Shown here: in pieces, positions 1 through 6,930 of the stretch | Layout of the letters: every line of letters begins with the position of its first letter | Position numbering within the stretch: the first letter of the stretch is position 1 | Assembly (NCBI RefSeq): GCF_006335125.1 | Contig: NZ_VDMO01000048.1 | Coordinates: 1-11,332, forward strand | Length of the DNA: 11,332 nucleotides | DNA from: Deinococcus radiopugnans ATCC 19172 | GTDB taxonomy: Bacteria; Deinococcota; Deinococci; Deinococcales; Deinococcaceae | Direction of reading: 5' to 3' | Translations under genes and position numbers: made by a program | The notes under the pieces: model-generated | The model's input: only the letters and a program-made list of their open reading frames with translations | Database searches by the model: none | What the model was told of the DNA's origin: nothing

Positions 1-155
1 GGAACTTGACGGATGAGCCACTGGCCAACCGATGTTTTGAATCACTTGCTGAACTCCAGGAAGCACTCGGTGAACGGTGTGCCTGGCTGGAAACCCAACC
101 CGATCTCATCACGCAACACACCCTGTTCCACTGGTGGCCTCTCTGTACGAATTAA
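1..155 (+). CDS. C-terminal end of an IS630-family transposase (5' end outside window)
   Basis: An open frame enters from the left edge (codons from base 3) and stops at TAA 153-155. About 50 residues are visible, starting NLTDEPLANRCF and ending HTLFHWWPLCTN. The run 'LTDEP.AN..F.SL.EL...L..RC..L' followed by a 'HTLFHWWP' tail matches my memory of the C-terminus of IS630-type DDE transposases in Deinococcus and cyanobacteria. The catalytic residues would lie upstream of the window. The right terminal repeat should fall between here and about base 240, but I cannot identify it. A perfect 12-bp palindrome, CGAATATATTCG, lies at 191-202 in this AT-rich tail. The element directly abuts the end of the oxidoreductase operon, whose transcription converges on it. 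Confidence 0.7.
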   Translation, partial: NLTDEPLANRCFESLAELQEALGERCAWLETQPDLITQHTLFHWWPLCTN

Positions 156-243
156 TCGGAGTCCGTATTGGATTCATTTCCCACCGTCTCCGAATATATT
201 CGAGCTTCGCCTAAATCAGTATCTATTCTGGTGAATACTCAAA

Positions 244-272
244 GGCGGCCTCACATACAGGCCGCCCCTTTT
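244..272. terminator. Bidirectional intrinsic terminator between converging genes
   Basis: GGCGGCC (244-250) pairs with GGCCGCC (260-266) around a 9-nt loop. CCTTTT follows on the plus strand and TTTGAG on the minus strand. It sits just after the stop of the minus-strand operon (283) and downstream of the plus-strand transposase end, so it can serve both. The minus-strand T-run is short. Confidence 0.7.
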
Positions 273-282
273 CTCGCGCAGC

Positions 283-981
283 TCAGCGGTAGCTGCTCAG
301 ATCGGACTTGATGTCGTACGCCTTACCTCTGCTGTCATCAAACTTGAAGGTAAAGGCTCCCTTCGTTGGTAAGTTCTTGATATCGAAGGTATAGAACACT
401 ACGCCCAGGTTCCGGGATGTCGCCTCACCACTGGGCAGGGTGAAGTTGTCGCGGTAGGGGCCGTCCACCACGGGTTTAGCGGTATACGTCTTCCCGGCAA
501 TGGTCAGGGTGGCGGGCTTGAAGAAGTCCAGATAGCTTTTCTGCTTATCGGGATTGGCCACGATCTTGTCAGCCTGATAGGCCAGTTGCCACTGCTCCTC
601 CTCGTCGTCAACTGCAAAAGGACTGTGTGAGTACACCCGGAAGGTCAGCTTGCCCGCCAGGGTGCTCGCCAGCGTGCCCGCCCGTGCGTCGGTCATTGGT
701 TTACCTTCCAGATTTGACAGATACGTTTCGTAGCGAATTTTCTCGAAGGGTGTCGCCAGCACGATGCCGTCTATTTCTGGGGTGTTGGGCCGCAGGATCA
801 CATCCTCGTTGTAGGCCTTAATCAGGTAATTGCCCAGCACATAACCGCTGTCTTTGACGTTCATGGCGTCGCCGTCACGCCTGGCCTGCGCAATGTCGGC
901 CGCACTGAGATTGGGAATGATGGCCTCCGCCGAGCCAATCAACGCCAGGACTAGAAGAGTCAGAATAGGGGTTCGCATCAT
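283..981 (-). CDS. Secreted protein of unknown function, last gene of the PQQ dehydrogenase operon
   Basis: A 232-aa protein. I do not recognise the family. Residues 1-20 form a signal peptide (charged start MMRTP, hydrophobic LTLLVLALIG, small residues SAEA before the cut), so the product should be exported. The mature part is hydrophilic, has no membrane segment and no cysteine, and contains an acidic patch (DDEEEQWQ near residue 125) and strand-rich C-terminal segments. The start is 27 nt after the dehydrogenase stop on the same strand. An AGCGAGG-like ribosome site lies 7 nt before the first of two adjacent ATG codons; the second would give a start one residue later. Its position downstream of a cytochrome and a PQQ enzyme suggests a periplasmic accessory or binding role, as with the third gene of some methanol dehydrogenase operons, but I see no similarity to MxaJ/XoxJ. 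That role is inference only. Confidence 0.85.
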   Translation of the reverse strand: MMRTPILTLLVLALIGSAEAIIPNLSAADIAQARRDGDAMNVKDSGYVLGNYLIKAYNEDVILRPNTPEIDGIVLATPFEKIRYETYLSNLEGKPMTDARAGTLASTLAGKLTFRVYSHSPFAVDDEEEQWQLAYQADKIVANPDKQKSYLDFFKPATLTIAGKTYTAKPVVDGPYRDNFTLPSGEATSRNLGVVFYTFDIKNLPTKGAFTFKFDDSRGKAYDIKSDLSSYR

Positions 982-1008
982 TCGTAACCTCGCTTCAGTA
1001 ACCGCGCC

Positions 1009-2598
1009 TCACGGCAGGCTGTAGACGACGATGCGGGCTCCGGGATTCTTGACGCCGGCCGTGCCCTTGGACGTATTGCCAGCAGCGACGGCCATGTACT
1101 GCTTGCCGGAAATGTCAAAGGTAGATACGCCACCGCCGATAGGCGCCTTGTCGATGTTGTCCTTGAACAGCATCTTGCCGGTCTTGGCATCTAGGGCATA
1201 GAAATTGCCATCCATATCGCCCGACAGCACCAGATTCCCGCCCGTCGAGGTTACGCCGCCCACGATGCGAACGCCCTGAAGGTCGTAGCGCCACATCGGC
1301 TTGCCGGTGGCTGCGTCATAGGCTACCGTGCTCCCAATCGCCTTGTTGGCCGGATCCAGCTGCATGGAACCGCCGAAGAACAGCTGTCCCTTGATCAGCC
1401 GAACCTCGCCAAGCTTGACGACGCCACACCAGTCCACGGCGTTGTTGAACAGCACTTTCATGTCCGGATTGTAGGAGGGGCCTGACCACTGCGATCCGGC
1501 GCTGTAATTGGGACAGATGCGTTGACCCTCGCGGGTGGTGGGTTTTTCCTGATTGTCTACCTTGATCATGGCCTGCTTGAACACCTGCGACTTGTCGTCC
1601 TCGTTGTAACCGAACAGCCAGCCTGCCTTGGTCGCCACCGCCATCCGCTTCTGACCATCCACGGTGTACAGCACTGGCGCGGCGGAGGTGTCGTAATCCT
1701 TGTCGTCGTTGGGAATCTGCTGGTAGTGGTGGTTGTACTTGCCCGTGTCGGCGTTGAGCACAGTCACGGTGTTGGTAAAAAGGTTGTCACCTGGCCGGTA
1801 CTGCGCCGCAAAATCCGGTGCAGGATTGCCCACTGAGATATAGAGCTGGTTGGTGTCGGTGTCCAGGGTGTAGCTGGTCCACATGCTGCCTCCACCCGTG
1901 ACGGTGGACTCCGACCTCTTCCAAGTGTCCGCTCCAAATTCGCTGCCGGTGGGGATCATATCGAACTGCCAAGCCTTGTTGCCGGTCTTAGCATCAAAGG
2001 CGTACATCTTGCCCTTGATCCCCCAGTCTGCGCCGGCATCGCCGATAAAGACTTTGCCATTCGAATAGATCGGGGCGGAGCTCAAGAAGTAGCCCACGGT
2101 GGAGTCGTCGACTTTGGTGTCCCACAGCAATTTGCCAGTGCCGGCGTCCAATGCGATCAGGTGGGCGTTGGGCGTCCCCCGGTAAATCACGCCGTCGGCA
2201 ATGGCCACGCCGCGGTTGGTGGTGAGCACGGAGGAGGTGTCCATCATGTACTTGTTGACCCACAGCGCCTTGCAGGTGCGGGCGTCGATAGCAAAGGTGC
2301 GGTTGGCCTGCGTGAAGAACAGCACGCCGTTATACATCTGTGGCGTGACCTGGAAGCCGCCGTCGTCGCCGGTTTCGTAAGTACAGACCTGTTTGAGCTG
2401 CGCCACATTGCCGGAATTGATCTGATCTAACGGGGAGTATCGTTGTGCCTTGTAGCCTTTGTTGTACATCAACCAGGAATCTGTGGCGTTATCTGCGTTA
2501 TTCAGTTGATCCTGCGAGGGGCCAGTCACGGCCAGCGCCGATCCCAGCGAAAGTGCGGCACACAGTCCCAATCCAAGTTGCAAGGTTCCCTTTTTCAT
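1009..2598 (-). CDS. Secreted PQQ-dependent alcohol dehydrogenase (quinoprotein beta-propeller)
   Basis: A 529-aa quinoprotein expected to oxidise an alcohol outside the membrane using pyrroloquinoline quinone and a metal ion, passing electrons to the cytochrome c encoded just upstream. Residues 1-23 are a signal peptide (AxA before VTGP). Propeller tryptophan-docking repeats appear as 'D.RTCKALW' (106-113), 'DAGTGKLLW' (151-159), 'DAKTGNKAW' (202-210), 'DAATGKPMW' (428-436) and 'DAKTGKM' (470-476). 'GGGSMWTSYTLD' (235-246), 'SVGNPAP' (255-261) and 'ICPNYSAGSQW' (361-371) match the methanol/ethanol dehydrogenase family. Asn258 and Asp301 occupy the metal/PQQ and catalytic-base positions. Asp303 creates the D-x-D pair typical of lanthanide enzymes. 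The usual metal-ligand Glu is Asp191 (GAD instead of GAE), and the usual adjacent Cys pair before NRG (128-130) is absent. Length fits forms lacking a fused cytochrome domain. AGGGAGGG precedes the start. The substrate cannot be told from sequence. Confidence 0.92.
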   Translation of the reverse strand: MKKGTLQLGLGLCAALSLGSALAVTGPSQDQLNNADNATDSWLMYNKGYKAQRYSPLDQINSGNVAQLKQVCTYETGDDGGFQVTPQMYNGVLFFTQANRTFAIDARTCKALWVNKYMMDTSSVLTTNRGVAIADGVIYRGTPNAHLIALDAGTGKLLWDTKVDDSTVGYFLSSAPIYSNGKVFIGDAGADWGIKGKMYAFDAKTGNKAWQFDMIPTGSEFGADTWKRSESTVTGGGSMWTSYTLDTDTNQLYISVGNPAPDFAAQYRPGDNLFTNTVTVLNADTGKYNHHYQQIPNDDKDYDTSAAPVLYTVDGQKRMAVATKAGWLFGYNEDDKSQVFKQAMIKVDNQEKPTTREGQRICPNYSAGSQWSGPSYNPDMKVLFNNAVDWCGVVKLGEVRLIKGQLFFGGSMQLDPANKAIGSTVAYDAATGKPMWRYDLQGVRIVGGVTSTGGNLVLSGDMDGNFYALDAKTGKMLFKDNIDKAPIGGGVSTFDISGKQYMAVAAGNTSKGTAGVKNPGARIVVYSLP

Positions 2599-2620
2599 AC
2601 CTTCCCTCCCTGTGCTCTGC

Positions 2621-2998
2621 TCACTTCTTGAAGGTGTATGACTTCAGGTTTTTGACAGCCAGCGCGTCCTTTCCGGGCTTAAAGCCATTTTCTTGCAGGA
2701 TGTAGGCCAGGGCGTTCAGATACTCACTCTCCTTAAGGCCCCCTGGATTGGTCTGCGGCATGGTATGCGACTCGATAAAGAAGAAATCATCGAGGGTGTT
2801 TTGCGACCATTTTTTCAGGAAGTCCGTACCGGCCAGCTTGGGGGCGCCGCCGTTGTTAAGCTTCGCGCCGTGACACGCGGCGCACTGCGCTTTGTAGACC
2901 TTGGCCCCGGCGTCGGCCTGGGCCTTGGTGTAGGCGGGGGTGGCGGCCAGGGCAGGTCCCAGCAAACCAGCGGTCAGGGCGAGCAGAATTTTATTCAT
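2621..2998 (-). CDS. Secreted class I cytochrome c, electron acceptor of the PQQ dehydrogenase
   Basis: A 125-aa monohaem cytochrome c. Residues 1-19 are a signal peptide (MNKILLAL..ALA). The haem-binding motif CAACH is at 39-43, giving two thioether cysteines and the proximal histidine. The distal ligand is probably Met80 in 'SHTMPQTNPGG', and the C-terminal helix follows in 'EYLNALAYIL' (92-101), the usual order for class I. Export and covalent haem attachment place it in the periplasm or on the outer face of the membrane. Its stop is 22 nt before the dehydrogenase start, and PQQ alcohol dehydrogenases commonly use a cognate cytochrome c, so it is the likely electron acceptor. Its ATG overlaps the regulator's stop codon by 4 bp (ATGA), with a strong GAGGAGG site 6-7 nt upstream, so translation of the two is probably coupled. 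Confidence 0.93.
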   Translation of the reverse strand: MNKILLALTAGLLGPALAATPAYTKAQADAGAKVYKAQCAACHGAKLNNGGAPKLAGTDFLKKWSQNTLDDFFFIESHTMPQTNPGGLKESEYLNALAYILQENGFKPGKDALAVKNLKSYTFKK

Positions 2999-3627
2999 GG
3001 ATCAACCTCCTCGTGCATGAGTGGTGAGGCGGCGGGCTGAAGGGTCGGCAGCAGAAGCCGCGTGACCTCCTTCACCGTCGCGGTCATGGACTTTTGATTG
3101 GCGTATAGCCGGGCGAAAAAGAAACGCTCGGTGATGGCGGCATACATCTGCGCCAAGCTTTCAGCGGGCATCAGGGTTGCAACATGCCCATCCCGTTGGG
3201 CAGCCTCAAACGCCCGCGAATAGATTGAGATGAATGGCAGCCGTCGCCCTGAATTCGAGGTGGGGTCATGGAGAACCAGCCGTGTCAGGGCCATGTCTTG
3301 AGTGAGTGTGGCGTATAGCCGTTGAACTCCTCCGCCCAGCCGCTGTTCCAGCGAGAGCGTGGGACGCCCTGACAGAATCCCTTCAGCCACATGGTGCCAG
3401 GTGTCTAGGGTCTGAGCGATCAATTCCTCGTAGGCGGCTTCTTTGCTGGGCCAGGTGCGGTAAAACGACGGCTGGGTCAGCTGTGCGGCAGCCACGATGC
3501 TGCTGACTTTGGTGCCGTGCAGCCCATGTGCGGTGAACTCCTGAAGGGCTGCCGCCCGCAGTTTTCGCGTGTTGCGCAGATGACGCCTCGTTTGTGGGTG
3601 AAGTTCGGGATGGGTGTCGCCCTCCAT
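2995..3627 (-). CDS. TetR/AcrR-family regulator heading the PQQ dehydrogenase operon
   Basis: A 210-aa one-component DNA-binding regulator. The N-terminal helix-turn-helix reads 'TKVSSIVAAAQL' then 'TQPSFYRTWPSKEAAY' (about residues 39-66), the classic TetR layout with the Phe-Tyr recognition helix followed by 'sKe'. The remaining helical part is the variable ligand and dimer domain and gives no ligand clue. The frame stays open upstream to an ATG at 3768, but I chose 3627. A GAGGAGG site sits 9 nt before it, a credible promoter lies between the two starts, and the extra 47 residues look unlike a TetR N-terminus. It overlaps the cytochrome start by 4 bp, so it is transcribed with the genes it probably controls and is likely autoregulated. 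Whether it represses or activates is unknown; repression is usual for the family. Confidence 0.9.
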   Translation of the reverse strand: MEGDTHPELHPQTRRHLRNTRKLRAAALQEFTAHGLHGTKVSSIVAAAQLTQPSFYRTWPSKEAAYEELIAQTLDTWHHVAEGILSGRPTLSLEQRLGGGVQRLYATLTQDMALTRLVLHDPTSNSGRRLPFISIYSRAFEAAQRDGHVATLMPAESLAQMYAAITERFFFARLYANQKSMTATVKEVTRLLLPTLQPAASPLMHEEVDP

Positions 3628-3658
3628 ACCCCTCAACCTCCTCTTTTTGTAGGCGTTC

Positions 3659-3687
3659 ATCCTAAGTCCGGGTAGATGTACTCTCAA
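3659..3687 (-). promoter_or_regulatory. Sigma-70-type promoter of the TetR/cytochrome/PQQ operon
   Basis: On the minus strand, TTGAGA (3682-3687) and TAGGAT (3659-3664) are separated by exactly 17 nt, matching five and four of the six consensus bases. The -10 box ends 31 nt before the chosen regulator start, leaving room for a short leader carrying the GAGGAGG site. Confidence 0.55.
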
Positions 3688-3702
3688 CCCCAGTATGAGT
3701 AC
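3678..3702. promoter_or_regulatory. Candidate operator overlapping the operon promoter
   Basis: GTACTC (3678-3683) and GAGTAC (3697-3702) form a perfect 6-bp inverted repeat with a 13-nt centre. One arm overlaps the -35 box, so a dimer bound here would block RNA polymerase. The adjacent TetR gene is the obvious candidate ligand, by inference. Confidence 0.45.
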
Positions 3703-3791
3703 CTCTAGGTCAAAATGAAGAAGATATGAGGACGCCTGACATCGTTCAGAAAAGTCGGTCACCAGCACGTTGTAGATGTGTCTGTGAGTGC

Positions 3792-4848
3792 TCAGTAGCT
3801 GATCACTTCAGTTTCCGGCTGTCCCAGTGCGAGAAAATGTTGTATCAAGACGCGTAAAATCTCGCCAATTCTCTCGGTGGCACACCGCAGCACATGGCGC
3901 AATTCTTCCGAGCCGTAGCGAACCAAGCTCATAGCATTGTGGCCGTGGGTCAGCACCCGGATCGGTTTGGCCTCGTGGCGCCAAACGCCCACCCGGAGAC
4001 AAGCCAACCAGGCCAGGGTCACCAGACTGAACATTTGTTCCAACCGTGTGGGGTCCGTGTCTCCGGTCCGTTCCAGATTGAAGCCCCGCGACTTTTGCGA
4101 GCCAAACGTGGACTCGATGGTCCAGCGAAGCTGGTACAGCTGCCACGTTTCCCACACGTGAAAGTCCGCCGCGATGATGACCAGGTCACCCGCAGGTGAC
4201 CTGGTGGCCACCACCCGTATGGATTCACCGAAGACCGTGGTCCGCTCCGCAATCATCCGGGACTGACCGGGTTGCAGCTCCCGAAACCACTCGGCACCGA
4301 TGAACTCCCGGTCTGCCACCAAGCCCAGGAGTCGCAACACCAGTCACATGCGCGTCCGAGTGTCGCTGTTGCCCGTGTGATCCAGGGGCACCCAGACGAG
4401 CGGAATCGTGAAGTCGTGGACCACCGCGCGCAGGACCAGCAGATTGAGCGGAGCGTCCCCGCGTTCCCAAGTGCGGGCAGGCATCCTCGTGGAGAAGGAG
4501 TAGCCCCATACGGGTGCTATCTCACGACGACAGTCCGTCTGCCCAAGAAGGTGCGATCCACGCTCATCAGGATCTTGCCTGGAGGGAGGTGGACCAGCAA
4601 CAGGGTCAGGAAGACCGGAGCTGCTCATCGTGGACGGCGCATTCCACGCGCCGTTTCTTGGCCTCGGGAGAACTGGGACCGGGCAAATGCGGAGCGAGAT
4701 CGCGGTGGTTGACGCTCTGCGCCATGATCATGGCCAGAACGACATCGACGGCACGCTGATGCGTGTCGATGCGGAGCGAGGGGACGCAGGCTTTGAAATG
4801 GGTGGTAAGTTCGCTCGCCTGTGAGGCGGCGGGTTTTGGTGGCTTCAC
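3792..4848 (-). pseudogene. Broken IS4-family DDE transposase
   Basis: Pieces of one transposase lie in order on the minus strand. The N-terminal part ('HQRAVDVVLAMIMAQSVNH', 'SSPEAKKRRVE') runs to a frame change near 4615-4620. It continues in another frame as 'VFLTLLLVHLPPGKILMSVDRT', which ends at the first catalytic Asp region. After a 77-nt intervening segment (4473-4549) it resumes as 'TWERGDAPLNLLVL' and 'WVPLDHTGNSDTRTRM', then meets TGA (4344-4346). The last part, 'LVADREFIGAEWF', supplies the second Asp, and 'YQLRWTIESTFGSQK' is a perfect Y-2-R-3-E-6-K signature of IS4 transposases with the catalytic Glu. Compared with family members as I recall them, about 30 residues are missing after 'EWF', and a short stretch after 'VLRLL' is also absent. 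No full-length protein can be made. The GTG at 4848 is only a possible start; the homologous part begins near 4800. Confidence 0.85.
4473..4549. other. 77-nt segment interrupting the transposase active-site codons
   Basis: Removing these 77 nt rejoins 'SVDRT' to 'TWERG', the expected IS4 motif around the first catalytic Asp. GTGCG occurs at both junctions (4471-4475 and 4551-4555) as a 5-bp direct repeat, compatible with a small insertion and target duplication or with slippage. The segment has only a weak GGGCAG/CTGCCC terminal inverted repeat and no coding sense. Confidence 0.5.
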
Positions 4849-4969
4849 ACCTCAAAACACCGCCATTTTCCGTTTCTGTCGAGCAACAGACCAGAAGCTG
4901 GCTTTTCTGGCGTCTGAGACGGCTACGAACGAAGTTGTCAGCTACTGAGGAAGAAGAGTACACTTGTCT

Positions 4970-5248
4970 ATGGACTACGTACTCGTAAGGATTCAGGATG
5001 GCACCGAAGTCGGCCATGGCATGATTCTGGCCTCTGAGTGCGCGACGCTTGAAGAAGGCGATAGTGTCACAATCATTCAACACGGCAGTTCATCTGACCA
5101 GCAACTTCAGTATCAGATTGTCGACGACTCCTCGGGTCTCCAGTACCTGGCAGAACGGGGCACGGGCGAAGGTGGACACGAAGGTACATACGAATATATG
5201 GTGCGCCCACTTCATCCTTGGAGTGACGAAACATCCAATACGCGTTAA
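4970..5248 (+). CDS. Small acidic protein of unknown function beside the IS4 element
   Basis: A 92-aa protein I do not recognise. It starts MDYVLVRIQDGTEV and is acidic and hydrophilic, with no signal peptide or membrane helix. Alternating hydrophobic residues ('DSVTIIQHG', 'LQYQIVDDSS') suggest a small beta-rich fold. I chose the ATG at 4970; a TTG two codons upstream (4964) is nearer to the purine-rich GAGGAAGAAGAG (4947-4958) that would be the ribosome site. That site begins in the terminal repeat of the IS, so its expression signal is partly supplied by the element, or its original upstream region was lost. Codon third positions are less GC-rich than in the neighbouring operon, which hints at separate acquisition. 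It could be a lone immunity- or adaptor-type protein, but nothing in the sequence proves that. Confidence 0.6.
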   Translation: MDYVLVRIQDGTEVGHGMILASECATLEEGDSVTIIQHGSSSDQQLQYQIVDDSSGLQYLAERGTGEGGHEGTYEYMVRPLHPWSDETSNTR

Positions 5249-5576
5249 GCGTTTTGTGTCCAGTCAGCGAAGGTTTCACTTGAGAGTGGTCTCCCGCAGC
5301 TGCACTGTTGTGATCAAGTCATCCACAGAGCGTTCAGACAGGGACATCGTTGCAGCATCAAGCGGCAGTCCTTGCTGTGTGCCACATATCGCACGATCTT
5401 CAGGCGCAGCTTGCAGGCCTCGGCGTCCTGTCGTATTTCGGGGTGGTTGATCGCTGCTCCTTCAGCGTTCGGAGCTCTAGGACCGTTCGCGCTGCTGCTG
5501 GCGCTGGTTTTCCCGGTTCTCGCTGTGACTGCGCTCTCCTGACAGAATCTTGGACCCTCACCTGACAAGAGATCCC
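5249..5576. other. Intergenic stretch upstream of the resolvase, no confident gene
   Basis: No frame here has convincing coding character on either strand. One plus-strand frame ends in a hydrophobic run (FGALGPFALLLALVFPVLAV, stop TGA near 5540) that could be the tail of a lost membrane protein, but it has no supported start. The stretch precedes a serine recombinase and is where a res-type site would normally lie. I see only a repeated CTGACA near 5537 and 5560 and no clear dimer sites. Confidence 0.4.
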
Positions 5577-6155
5577 ATGAGTACCCCGAACAGAGGCCAT
5601 CGTCTCGGCTACGCCCGCGTCTCGTCCGAGGACCAGAACACCGTCCGTCAACTGGACGGCCTGAGCTTTGACAAGGTCTTCACCGACAAGGTCAGTGGTG
5701 GGAAGGCCAACCGCCCTCAGTTGACCGCTCTGCTCGGTCATGCCCGTAAAGGGGACACCGTGGTGGTGCACAGCATGGACCGCCTGGCCCGCAATCTCGA
5801 TGACCTGCGCGCCCTGGTCAATCGGCTGACAGAGAAGGGGGTACGCGTCGAATTCATCAAGGAAGGCCTGACCTTCCCCGGGGAAGACTCGGCGATGTCC
5901 CGGCTGCTGCTGAGCGTGATGGGGGCCTTTGCCGAGTTCGAGCGTGCCCTGATCCGCGAGCGGCAACGTGAAGGCATCAAGGCGGCCAAGAAGGCGGGGG
6001 TGTACAAGGGACGCAAAAAGCTCCTGAGCGCTGCCCAGGTCACTGACTTGCGGCAGCGCGCCGAAAGTGGCGAGTCGAAGGCCAGCCTCGCCCGGGACTT
6101 CGGAGTCAGCCGGGAAACCGTCTATCAGTACTTCAAGGCCGCACCGGACGCATAA
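5577..6155 (+). CDS. Serine recombinase of the resolvase/invertase family
   Basis: A 192-aa small serine recombinase that would cut and rejoin DNA through a phosphoserine link at a paired site. The N-terminal motif 'LGYARVSSEDQN' places the nucleophile at Ser16 with Arg14 beside it. 'HSMDRLARN' (65-73) supplies the catalytic Arg69 and Arg72. 'SRLLLSVMGAFAEFERALIRERQREGI' (108-134) is the long dimer-interface helix leading into the DNA-binding arm. 'GRKKLLSAAQV' is followed by a C-terminal helix-turn-helix, 'SKASLARDFGVSRETVYQY' (167-185). Length and layout are normal and all key residues are present, so it is probably functional. I chose the ATG at 5577; a TTG at 5550 is in frame but adds residues before the conserved start. 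Within an IS-bracketed segment it is most likely a transposon or plasmid resolvase, although an inversion role cannot be excluded. Confidence 0.92.
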   Translation: MSTPNRGHRLGYARVSSEDQNTVRQLDGLSFDKVFTDKVSGGKANRPQLTALLGHARKGDTVVVHSMDRLARNLDDLRALVNRLTEKGVRVEFIKEGLTFPGEDSAMSRLLLSVMGAFAEFERALIRERQREGIKAAKKAGVYKGRKKLLSAAQVTDLRQRAESGESKASLARDFGVSRETVYQYFKAAPDA

Positions 6156-6199
6156 ACTGGACACCGGGCGCAGACCGCGCTATGCTGTGCGACATCAAA

Positions 6200-6224
6200 G
6201 GCGACCTCCGGGTCGCCTTCTTTA
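6200..6224 (+). terminator. Intrinsic terminator after the resolvase
   Basis: GGCGACC (6200-6206) pairs with GGTCGCC (6211-6217) around a TCCG tetraloop and is followed by TTCTTTA. It lies 45 nt beyond the resolvase stop. Confidence 0.8.
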
Positions 6225-6267
6225 TGCCAGCCTCCACTCCACGCCCGATACTCAGCGCCGAGGTCAA

Positions 6268-6792
6268 ATGATCAAATGGGGACTGGCCAGTGGCCTGACG
6301 GTGGCGCTCGCGCTCTGGACGAGTCTGCTTCTGCCCGTCGGCGCGGCCCCAGCGTTTTCTTTCGCCTGGCTCGTTCACTGGCTGCTGATGATCGTGGCGG
6401 TCAAGATGGTCCCGCAGGTTCTTCCCAGGACTGCTGGACCCCTCACCCTCACCGTGGGACCAAATGAGCCCAGGTGGTCCCGGAGACTGGGGGTCCTGGC
6501 CTTCAAGCGGGTCCTTGATCTGACTGGATGGAACCGGATGATTCAGAAGGCCAGAGGCTACAGCGGAAAGCGGGGGGAACTTGCCAGACTGGCCGAGGAA
6601 ACCTGGCGTTCCGAACTGGGCCACGCCTGGGCGCTCCTGACCACCTTTCTGATCGCTATTGCACTGTGGTCCTCGCGGTCAGATGTGGTTGGTGGGTTGC
6701 TGGTGTTGGCGGTCCCGTTGCACGTCTACCCCATCTTGTTGCAGCGCCTGCTGCGCTGGCGCATTCAGCAGCTTGGTGGGGCTACACCTTAA
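6268..6792 (+). CDS. CrtO-like (glycosyl-diaponeurosporenoate acyltransferase family) integral membrane protein
   Basis: A 174-aa membrane protein with four likely helices (about 5-25, 32-50, 120-136 and 139-157). Between the second and third is a soluble part, 'LDLTGWNRMIQKARGYSGKRGELARLAEETWRSE', and the last helix ends in 'HVYPILLQRLLRWRI'. The combination of a Gly-rich basic segment, 'E.....E..H' and a closing 'N/HvYPilLQRy.R.R' resembles the family named after staphylococcal CrtO, which acylates the staphyloxanthin intermediate. Many bacteria without staphyloxanthin carry members of unknown role, so activity on a carotenoid is not implied. The characteristic Asn before 'VYP' is His152 here. 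I chose the ATG at 6268: GAGG lies 4 nt before it and the hydrophobic N-terminus begins there. The frame is open further upstream, through the resolvase terminator, which is unlikely to be translated. No partner genes for carotenoid synthesis are visible. Confidence 0.6.
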   Translation: MIKWGLASGLTVALALWTSLLLPVGAAPAFSFAWLVHWLLMIVAVKMVPQVLPRTAGPLTLTVGPNEPRWSRRLGVLAFKRVLDLTGWNRMIQKARGYSGKRGELARLAEETWRSELGHAWALLTTFLIAIALWSSRSDVVGGLLVLAVPLHVYPILLQRLLRWRIQQLGGATP

Positions 6793-6930
6793 AGCGGGTG
6801 CTCGCCGAGTTCACGCAAACCATAAGGCCCAGGCCTGACTTTCCATCACTGACAGACTCTCCATTTCGATGATCCAGAGCAGTCAGACCTCTTCTGTCGC
6901 CACAGCTTGTGAACGCCCCCACACAAGGTG

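Larger units (their letters stand above)
3791..4949 (-). mobile_element. Degenerate IS4-family insertion sequence
   Basis: A 1159-bp element bounded by 19-bp imperfect inverted repeats: CTCAGTAGCTGATCACTTC at 3791-3809 and the complement of CTCAGTAGCTGACAACTTC at 4931-4949 (17 of 19 match). The transposase stop lies inside the left repeat. The flanks (TCTGTGAGTG to the left, GAAGAAGAGT to the right) show no target-site duplication, which points to later rearrangement or loss by mutation. A second element with a closely similar terminal segment begins at 11209 in the opposite orientation. Confidence 0.8.

Noticed and set aside
2995..3768. A 257-aa start for the TetR regulator
   Set aside because: The extra 47 residues do not resemble a TetR N-terminus. 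The promoter and operator lie inside them, and a strong ribosome site supports 3627.
4625..5083. Minus-strand frame running across the right end of the IS4 element
   Set aside because: It crosses the IS boundary and overlaps the 92-aa gene and the transposase remnant in other frames; no coherent protein.
5400..6164. 254-aa minus-strand frame opposite the resolvase
   Set aside because: It is antisense to a clearly recognised recombinase and has no domain of its own.
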